From contig BCIA01000003.1 in assembly GCA_001599815.1 (NCBI GenBank), positions 434,001-498,000 of the forward strand: a DNA stretch of 64,000 nucleotides. Reading direction: 5' to 3'. Numbering within the stretch: position 1 is the first letter of the stretch; each line of letters begins with the position of its first letter. This DNA comes from Furcasterigmium furcatum. Its lineage: Eukaryota; Ascomycota; Sordariomycetes; Glomerellales; Plectosphaerellaceae. The position numbers and the translations under genes are program-made. The notes under the pieces are model-generated. The model made no database searches. It was not told the origin of the DNA and saw only the letters and a list, made by a program, of their open reading frames with translations. This document shows positions 56,466 to 64,000 of this stretch, piece after piece.

Positions 56466-57207
56466 ATGAAGCTTTCCCTGCCTCTTCTCGCGGTCCTCTT
56501 CCTTGGAGAGGCCGCTGCCGCTGCCGTCGGCCCCTCTGAGATCAAGCCACGTGCTTTCGTCTCGTTCGAGCAATGGGTCGAAGAAATCATTGCCGACCCC
56601 AATGGGGTTCACCTGAGCCCGGAGGAAGCCCTCAAATCTCACGTCGTGTTGCTCAACAACACGGACATTGGTATGGCTGGCGTCGTGACAGTGGTGATAC
56701 TCATGAGTACTGATACAAAGATGGACAGATCTTGAGGCGAGGGCCCTCGAGAAGCGCGTCAGCTGCATGGACCAGACGACTTCTCTACCGGCTCCGGTAA
56801 GTGGGATGGAACGAGCGATGAACAACGGGAAGCTATGCTGATGTAAAACACAGGCCCCTGACGCGGTTGCTTGCATCAACTACCTTGCCAGCATTGGAAG
56901 CAGGGCCTGCACCGTCCACACCTACGCAACCTCGGTGTTCAGGACCTGTAACCGGGCGCGCATCTGGGGCCAACAGGGCGGCCACCAGGATGGCAGACCG
57001 AAGACCGACAGCTGGTCAGTATTCAACCTTCCCCTCTCGCATGGATGCGTTCATGTGCGCTTACTTACGCGTGTTAGTGCCAATGTTGCTCGCACGGGTG
57101 GCCGAATCATGGATGTCTGTTACCGAGCCGACAATACGGTCAAGGGCCAGGAGTTGGTGACCAACCGGCTATACATGGTTGGCATCACCCGGCCCCCGGG
57201 TGTCTAG
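56466..57207 (+). CDS. secreted cysteine-rich protein with Kex2 propeptide
   Basis: Exons 56466-56670, 56729-56796, 56854-57014 and 57078-57207 give 187 residues; all phases agree. The signal peptide is MKLSLPLLAVLFLGEAAAAA. An acidic pro-region follows and ends LEARALEKR at residues 77-78, a dibasic Kex2 site. The mature protein would start VSC and hold six cysteines (VSC, VAC, RAC, RTC, DSC, DVC). It includes a Gly/Gln-rich patch (WGQQGGHQDG) and a CANVARTGGRIMDVCYR helix-like end. The layout (signal, propeptide, compact disulfide domain) is that of fungal effectors or small antimicrobial-type secreted proteins. I do not recognise a named family, and its activity is unknown. Confidence 0.78.
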
Positions 57208-58021
57208 GCTGATGGAATCTATGCCGGCAGAAGGATGTTTACTGATTGGACCTTTCGAGCCACCGCGCTCCCTGGTGACTTTGACACCGTACTCGGTGTT
57301 CAATTGGAGAGTTTGACCTTGCCATTCTTGATTTTCGACCCATGTGACCATGTTGTGGCCGAGAGTCAAGGACTCCGACTGCCTTTAACCCCTCTTCACG
57401 CGGTTGAGGATGCCTATGCACCCCTGCGCAGACATGACATTTTCCGCCTCGATTCACGGTCATTCACCAGCTTGGCGAGCACACCATCGTCGTGATACGG
57501 GGCAGCATTGCTGCTCTGCAGCTCAAGCTGGAGCACTCCATATAACATCACATGCGATCGCATCCGCCAAGCCTATAGGATTAAGTAGAGCCTGGCCTTG
57601 GCCTGTTCACGCTGTCCGGGTTCATGACGGAGAGCTTCGATAGGCAGTCCGGACTTGTCTCCCCAATGCACTCGAAAGTGGCACCTGATCCCCGCAATTC
57701 CAGGGTTTCATGAGCCCACTGGCGGCAGGGCCCCCACTAAAATCTAGGTACAGCAGCCCGTGCGCTGCCGCTAATTTGAGCCGCCCCAGCGTCCTGCGTT
57801 TATTTTACAGGCAGCCACCTGGTGCCTGCGAATTCCCCAACCTCCTCGATGCCAAGAGCCGTCTCGTGATGCCTCGTTGGCAGTTTAAAAGGGCAACATT
57901 GACGACCACATTCAACTCCTTCATGCTCAGCTACTCAGTCAGCATATCCAAGGCACATTCAAACGCCCTCCACACACGTTCACGCTCTTCCTGTCTATCT
58001 TTGCCCAACGCAGACGGCACA
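57208..58021. other. intergenic region
   Basis: Promoter of the DUF4246 gene. An in-frame open stretch runs back to 57710, but the family starts at the conserved MPQHQYPG, so it is treated as leader. No other gene was seen. Confidence 0.45.
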
Positions 58022-60507
58022 ATGCCGCAACATCAGTACCCCGGCATCAACGTCGGCCTCATGTATGCCACGGGACAGCGATGGAACGATCCCGAGCCCA
58101 GCTACGAGGTGTGCGGCGGCTGGGACGACAGACTCTTACCCGTCCGCGAAATCTTCATGATGACTCTCATGGATCGCCTGACTGATAAGCCAGACTGGCA
58201 CAAGAAGGTGATGGACGAGGAAATCGTCGCCAAATGGCGCAAGGAGGCGCTTGAGCAGTCCGAGAGGGAGCTCTTCGACGAGATCACCACGAGGGCACGA
58301 AAGCCTGTTGTCAACGGGCAAGTTGAGAATTCTCCGCCGTATGAGTTTGATCGCGAATGGGATCGCACCCGTTTTCCAGATATTCCCTTTCCGCAGCGCC
58401 ATCGCATCGTCTCCGAAGCTGCGTTCGACTTCGTAAGTCGCTGGCCCTCGCAGGGCCTATTCGCCCTCGCGAGACAACACTCGCTGACCGTGCATGCTCC
58501 CGCCATCAGTGCATCGAGGAACTGCGCGCCAAAGCTGCTCACTTCGAGCGGACCGGCCTGGTTCCTACGTTCGACGCTATCGGTCGTGCCATTGCCAAGT
58601 CTGATACTCTTGTCGATGGCGACCTGAAGCAGCGTCTACGGGACGCTTTCGACCAGCTGCGAGCTGAGCAGAAGGCCACCGACGCTGTCGATTGGCATCC
58701 GAAGACGGACGAGATGGTGCAGGATCTCGTGCACCCTTCGCTCTACCCGTTTGTTTATGGTCCGCATCTCCTCCCCGTAATCTTTCTGCCAAGCGGCTGG
58801 GCACCAGTTGACTCGACTTCAGGACGCTCTACTTTCATCCAGGATGAGGTTGTAGGCGTGGCCGACGCCATCACAGACTGGGCGGGCAAGGGCGAGACTG
58901 CTCGGTCACAGCCGGCGAGTTCTGATGGGCTCTCCTCCCACGAAATGCTGGGCTATGGGGAAGGAGGTGCATGGTCCGAAAAGTACCAGTGGCTACCGGC
59001 AAATCTGATCTTCCAGGATGACGGCTCCGTCAAGTTCTCCAGCTATGTCAACAACCTCCACCCGACCAAGCACAGGCAGGCCTACGCCGCACTCGAGAAG
59101 CTCATCGACCTGGCCATCCCAACCTGGGACCAAGTTCTGGGAGGATGTGGCCGGGGGAAGGAAGAATACCGTTTCAGCATGCAGAGAGAAGCCCAGTGAG
59201 TCAACCAACGATGCAGTTTACATCATGTCTCGTATCACTGATAATTTCCTCGCAGTGATGATGAGACCGACGGACTTTGGGAGCCGCTGGACAAACTGGT
59301 ACTGGCCGAAAGCAGTCTCCAACCAACCAAGGCCGACCTTCGTGACATTAAAGGCAGGTACGACTGGAATGATCCCGAACCCGGGCCAGCAGACGAAGGC
59401 CCGAAGCCCGAATACATCGAGAAATGGAGGTGGGAACACATTCGAGATGCCATCCTGCCCGAGCCCGATGGCAACGCCGAGGTCGACTACGTCTGCACCG
59501 AGAGCATCGCTCAGAAATTTAAGGATTCCGGACTCCAGGTCATCGTCAAGATGGCCCGCATCGAGTTGACCCCGGAGAAGCCCGATTTCCCCGTGGGCGG
59601 CTGGCACGTAAGTTCGATCGGGCCTTTCAACTTGGATGACACCACGCTGACACAACCTCCCGATGAAAAGGTCGAGGGTATGAACAACGAGCGCATCTGT
59701 GCGACCGCGCTGTACTACCTGGACAACGAGAACATCACGCCCAGTTCTCTCGCCTTCCGCATGAGCACGGAGCGCGACCAGGAGGATCTTCAGTACTCTG
59801 CCGGGCAGGATGCCTTCCACTGGCTGGAGCGTGTTTACGGCGTCAACTTCCGCGAAGACCCGAACCTGCAGTACTACGGGAGCATCCAGACCTGTGAAGG
59901 GAGATTGCTGGCCTTCCCCAACGTTTTGTGGGTTACAAGGCCTCGAAGAGAGTCCGTGGATTCATGCTGACATGTGCACCGTTCAAGCCAACACCGCGTC
60001 ACGCCTTTCAGCCTGAAAGATCCGAGCAAGCCGGGCCACAGAAGCTTCGTCGCCTTGTGGTCAGTACCGAAACCTGTTTTTTTGGCCTGCCAATTAAATA
60101 CTGACCCATGTCACCATAGGCTTGTTGACCCAACCTGCCGCATCGTATCGACGGCCAACGTGCCGCCCCAGCAGCTTGATTGGTGGTCCGAGGCCGTGTT
60201 CGGCGGCAAAGGCCAGGCCGCGAACACGGGTGACATGCCGGCCGAGCTCCTGCAGCTTCTTCTCGAGAAGAAGGGCTTGGCAGAGAAGCTGTCAGATGGC
60301 GGAGCGCGCACCGCCGCCCAGAATGCCAGACTGCCAAACGAGCTCGTCGACATGCTGCGCAAGGAGGGAGGCGACCCCCTCAACGGGCTGATGAGCCTCG
60401 ATGAGGCCAAGGAGTATAGGCTCGAGCTGATGGCGGAGAGAACAGTCGCGGAGAACGAGACGAATGAGGCGCAGAATGTCGAGTCCTACAGTTTCTGCGA
60501 GCACTGA
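58022..60507 (+). CDS. DUF4246 protein, probable 2-oxoglutarate/Fe(II) oxygenase fold
   Basis: Six exons, 58022-58432, 58510-59195, 59256-59607, 59671-59927, 59988-60059 and 60120-60507, give 721 residues. The start MPQHQYPGINVG matches the usual N-terminus of DUF4246 proteins. The conserved core reads GGWHVEGMNNERICATALYY, then GRLLAFPNVFQHRV, then KPGHRSFVALWLVDP. His483-x-Glu485 and His571 have the spacing and context of an HxD/E...H iron triad in a double-stranded beta helix. The His/Arg of PGHRS may contact the co-substrate. This mechanistic reading is inference; the family has no established reaction. No signal peptide or membrane segment is seen, so it should be cytosolic or nuclear. 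Confidence 0.9.
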
Positions 60508-60740
60508 GGTGTTGGTGGCTCCGGCCTCCAGTCAGCGGTACGTGTTGCCGCTCAAGCACTTTAGATTTCTTGTCCCTCGCTTTCTCGGTTACTAGGGGAT
60601 CTGGGTCAACTTAAAGGATGTGGAGGATAAGGGGTGCATTGTATCCAGTTTTGAAGTCAGAATTTGCTGAAATGCATTGATTTATGATTACCCAAGTCTG
60701 TATCACGGGTCATCGGCTGATACCGCACGCCTTTTACTTT

Positions 60741-62874
60741 CTACTTCCTCTTCCTCAATTTGTATCCCACCCAGGTCATCCAAGCCAGGTGCTCTTGTGC
60801 GTCACCAGCCAGCCTCAAGCTCTCTCCGTCTTCAGGCTTCCCAATGCGGCTCACGGCCGATTTCAGATCAGCAAGCCGGGAGTCCCACGTGGCTCTCAAC
60901 TCCTCTTCCGTCCCGCGCATCCCTCCGCTCTCCGCCGGCCCGTCCCTCTTACGCTTCCGCCCCACAACCTTCCGCGCCGGCCGCCTGTCCTTGGTGCTCG
61001 TCCGGGGCTCCTTTCTGGTCGTCGGCTTCTTGCTGGGTGTCCTGCTCATGTCGTGGACTCGCCGCACGTGGTCGTTCAGGTTCCAGAGGCGAGGGAACCC
61101 GTTCCCCGGCAAGCTGCGCTCGCAGTCCGCGTGGGGACACTGGAATGGTTTATCGCCGTGGCCGTGTAGTGCGTGGGCCTCACGCTCGTGCCGGCGGAGG
61201 CATGCGCTCGAGGAGAATGCCTCGGCGTTGCAGTCCGATAGCTCGCATTTGAACGGCTTCAGGTGGGCGTCGAGAATTTTACTGCGGAGGCCGGAGGGCC
61301 GGCGCGTCAGTCGGTTGGTCGCTAGGAGAGGAGGTCTCCGGGGCTGTGACTTACTGGAAGTTGCACCTGAGCTTCTGAGGCTTGTGCTTACAGCTGCCAT
61401 CGCCCTCCCACGGACAGTGGAAGAGACCATCCGGCCCTGGCGGGGCTTCGTACAGGGGCTTCTCCCGGGCAGCACAACGGCGCCTTGCTCCCGGACCTTT
61501 GGCTTCGGAGGGGCTGCTCATATCCATATCCTCGTCATCAGAAGGTTCGAAAAGCCCTGCATCATCGCGGATTGTCGAGGGAGAGGCAGCAGGAGACAAT
61601 GGCCGAGCCAGCCAAGGTGAGTTGTCGGGGCTGGCGAGCCGAGGCGTCACAAATTCTGCGTCCAAGAGCAAGGTGAGGTCACCATAGGTTTCCTGGTGTT
61701 CTGGCTCTGGGTACGGCGCGCTTAGTGGGTCGATGCCGTCCTGATCTTGCGTGGTAGTGGCGAGCTCTTGGTCTGGGAGGCCGTCCAAGGTTGTGCAGAT
61801 GTCATCCAACGCCAGACTTAGGACTTTTTCCAGTTCAGGGTCATACCAGCAGTCTTCTGTCGGAATCTGGCCCGCAGGCTGGTGCTCCTGGCTCTCCTGA
61901 GAAGCCTCGTGTCCAGGGGGGTGGTTGCAAAGAGAGGAGGTCGAGGGAGAAGCCTCTCGCCGACCACGGTCGGACTCCTCGCGTGCGTCAAGTCCATGCT
62001 GCCATTCAATGTTGTCTCCAATGCCATTTCGTTCTTTCTCTCGGCTTTTTGTATCAGAATTGTCTGCGCCCTCCTCGGTAGTTCGTGTCGATGTTTCGGG
62101 AACGACGCCATTGCTCTCATCTCTGATCACCACATCGCACCTGGCAGGCTCCTGGTCAGACTCCTGCTCTTTGGAGTTGCTGTTCATTCCAGGGGAGTCA
62201 ACCTGGTTCCGGCACCCATGCTGCAGCCCCGTATCACCCAAGGCTTGCGACAATACCGTCTCAAGGGTCAGATCAGTACCCGGACCATCGTCTTGGAGGC
62301 CTTCGGCCGCGTCGGTCTTGTCGTTGAAACTGCTGGCAACATCGCCCGCGCTGGAGGAGTCCCTTGGGATCTCAACGGGGACTTGCTGAGATTCCAGATC
62401 TTCTCGAACTTCCGATGCGGATTGTGTGCCTTCAAGAGAAGATGCGGTTGATTGGTCCTGGTCTTGATGCTTCGGCTGCCTCTCGCCGTTTGGCTCGGAC
62501 TCAACATCCGTGGAGTCTGATTCCAATGGCTGCCATAACTTCAGACGAATGGCTGCTTGTTGTTCACTGGCCAACGATATAATCTCCATCTGCTGTTGTG
62601 TAAGTATCCGCATTTGCGGCAGGTTACAGTCTGCGTTGGTCGACGTCGGCCACCCCGAGTTGAGAAACGCCAGGTCGGACTGGGCACGAGAGATGACCGA
62701 CTGGTTCCGGATCGCACCAATCTGCAGAACGGGGAACTTATTGTCCATAGGGGCTTGCCATGGCTGCGTCGTCCTGAGTGCCTGGAGCGTTTTGCACCCG
62801 TCAACCAGCATCTGCAGCAGGCGGGCATTCAGAGGGGCGACAGGTGGCATGAGAGGAGCCGCGTTCGAGTTCAT
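60741..62874 (-). CDS. C2H2-type zinc-finger protein
   Basis: Exons 62874-61355 and 61281-60741 give 686 residues; the splice creates RCNFHKILDAHLKPFKC, joining the two zinc-binding parts. The first two thirds are low-complexity, rich in Gln, Glu, Asp and Ser, like a disordered activation region. The C-terminal third has zinc-finger pairs, FHCPWEGDG...C with H...H and FKCELSDCNAEAFSSSAC with RRHEREAH. A third finger, FQCPHADCERS...WNLNDHVRRVH, follows, then a basic nuclear-localisation stretch (KKPTTRKEPR, GRKRKRD). This is a common fungal transcription-factor-like type. The start is the first ATG in the open frame; an upstream non-coding exon is possible. Target genes are unknown. Confidence 0.85.
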
Positions 62875-63478
62875 GTTTTTGGCGGAATCAGGCAACTGAG
62901 TCTTCGATTCTTACGCAAAATTGAAAGCTGCTGCGAAGCTTCCCGAGCCTGGAAGAGTCGAGGCAAGCTGGCCGTCGAGCAGACTGCTGCTCCCTGAAGC
63001 TCGACAAGGCTGCGGGTTGGCAATAGCGGGGGTTTCTAATAATACCTGGCCAATGATACGAATCTAGGAAATGCAAGTGCAAGAGGCTGCCAGCTCTGGG
63101 AGGGGGTTTGTGCTGGCGAAAGCTTGGCATACGACAGGCATAGGGGAGAATGAAGATACATCATCAGCCCTTCGCCTACTGAAGCATCGGAGACTGTGCA
63201 TCTTGTCGGGCCCAGTGGACCTGGACAATCGTGACCGGCCCGGGATGATGACGCCCATGCCAAGACTCTGTGACTTCCTAATCGGGCCACGCATCAGACA
63301 GGTCGGCAGCCTCGGCTCCCGTCGATGGAAGTACTACTATAAGTACCGCCATTTGTCTCGCTGAGAGTAGGACTTCACTTCTGATTTTCCACTCCACAGG
63401 TCACTGCCTGCATCTTGTCATCTCCCTTTTTTCACTTTCTTGTCATCTGTTCCCCTCCCGTTGCACTACCAGAGAGCA
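62875..63478. other. divergent promoter region
   Basis: Lies between the divergent C2H2 gene (minus) and the SDR gene (plus). A pyrimidine-rich stretch (63420-63470) precedes the SDR start. No gene was recognised. Confidence 0.5.
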
Positions 63479-64000
63479 ATGGCCTTCAAGCGCAAAGAAG
63501 CAGTTGTTGCTACCTCCAAGCCTTCAAAGGACTTGCCTCCCTTCTCCCAGAGTTTTGCCTCCATCTTCTTCAACAACCAGTTCCAAACTACAATCGACCT
63601 TCCAACGGAGGAACAATTCCCCAATGTCAGGGGGAAATGTGCCATCATCACAGGGTCCAACACTGGCCTGGGTCTCGAGGCTTCCCGACATCTATTGTCC
63701 CTCGGCCTCTCGCATCTAGTGATGGGGGTACGATCCCTCGACAAGGGAAAGGCAGCTGCACTGGACCTGCGTTCTGCTGGCCCCTCCGCCAAGATTGACG
63801 TCTGGGAGCTTGACATGGAATCTTACGACTCCATCCAGAGTTTCGTGCGCCGATGCGACGACAACCTGCGCTGCATCAATGCCGTCATCCTGAACGCAGG
63901 CTTGTCAGCACAGTCATTTGAGAAAATACCTGGGACGGGCCACGAGAAGACGGCACAGGTCAACCACTTTGGTACCATGCTCCTGGCCATCCTCCTTCTT
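63479..64000 (+). CDS. short-chain dehydrogenase (partial, runs off the window)
   Basis: Open from ATG 63479 to the last base, 174 codons seen. After a 50-residue N-terminal extension comes the NAD(P)-binding loop TGSNTGLGLEASRHL, then the LVMGVRSLDKG cofactor-selecting strand. DMESYDSIQSF and INAVILNAGL match the retinol dehydrogenase/WW-domain-oxidoreductase-like SDR group. Arg after the second strand (VRS) favours NADP(H). The catalytic serine, tyrosine and lysine lie beyond the window. The substrate is unknown. Confidence 0.88.
   Translation, partial: MAFKRKEAVVATSKPSKDLPPFSQSFASIFFNNQFQTTIDLPTEEQFPNVRGKCAIITGSNTGLGLEASRHLLSLGLSHLVMGVRSLDKGKAAALDLRSAGPSAKIDVWELDMESYDSIQSFVRRCDDNLRCINAVILNAGLSAQSFEKIPGTGHEKTAQVNHFGTMLLAILLL

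Noticed and set aside
57710..58021. N-terminal extension of the DUF4246 protein
   Set aside because: In frame, but low-complexity and not like family members, which begin close to the MPQHQYPG methionine.
1..64000. CRISPR arrays, rRNA, tRNA and bacterial operon signals
   Set aside because: No regularly spaced repeats, no rRNA-like blocks and no convincing tRNA A/B-box pair were seen by eye. A tRNAscan run would be decisive for small tRNA genes.

Overview
The window is nuclear DNA of a filamentous ascomycete (Pezizomycotina, most likely Sordariomycetes). Reasons: short GT-AG introns of about 45-200 bases, GC-rich coding DNA, fungus-restricted families (CFEM receptor, Zn2Cys6 regulators, DUF4246, CBM1), a uS10 gene with a fungal layout and no operons. 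Twenty-two genes could be modelled, most by joining exons whose phases agree across every splice. One of them carries a frameshift, one runs off the right edge, and three decayed gene fragments were also found.

Left part (1-17.5 kb), mostly conserved housekeeping: a cytochrome P450, a CCCH/FG-repeat nucleoporin (Nup42/AMO1 type), ribosomal protein uS10, a CUE-domain Cue3/ASCC2 homologue and a GH18 chitinase. Then comes a compact trio of an NCS1 permease, an Asp/Glu-racemase-superfamily enzyme with a decarboxylase-like active site, and a Zn2Cys6 regulator. Permease and enzyme share one promoter, and enzyme and regulator are tail to tail. This is probably a small catabolic cluster.

Middle part (17.5-28.7 kb), gene-poor: long stretches without genes and one decayed Sin3-type PAH fragment. 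Between them sit a CBM1-only mini-protein, a cysteine-rich secreted protein with a 5'UTR intron, a GNAT acetyltransferase and a GPI-type chitin deacetylase. This pattern is common in effector-bearing regions of plant-associated fungi.

Right-centre (28.7-54.4 kb), mostly secreted enzymes: a protein-arginine deiminase homologue with all four catalytic residues, an SDR, a secreted GH78 alpha-L-rhamnosidase, a Zn2Cys6 regulator, two secreted GMC oxidoreductases, a CFEM-type seven-helix receptor, a secreted heme-thiolate peroxidase and a second, cytosolic GH78 gene with a one-base frameshift. Together they could deglycosylate rhamnosylated plant compounds outside the cell and oxidise the products with peroxide made locally. 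This is inference from content and linkage.

Right end (54.4-64 kb): an MFS transporter remnant, a Kex2-processed cysteine-rich secreted protein, a DUF4246 protein with an HxE...H site typical of 2-oxoglutarate oxygenases, a C2H2 zinc-finger protein and the 5' part of an SDR.
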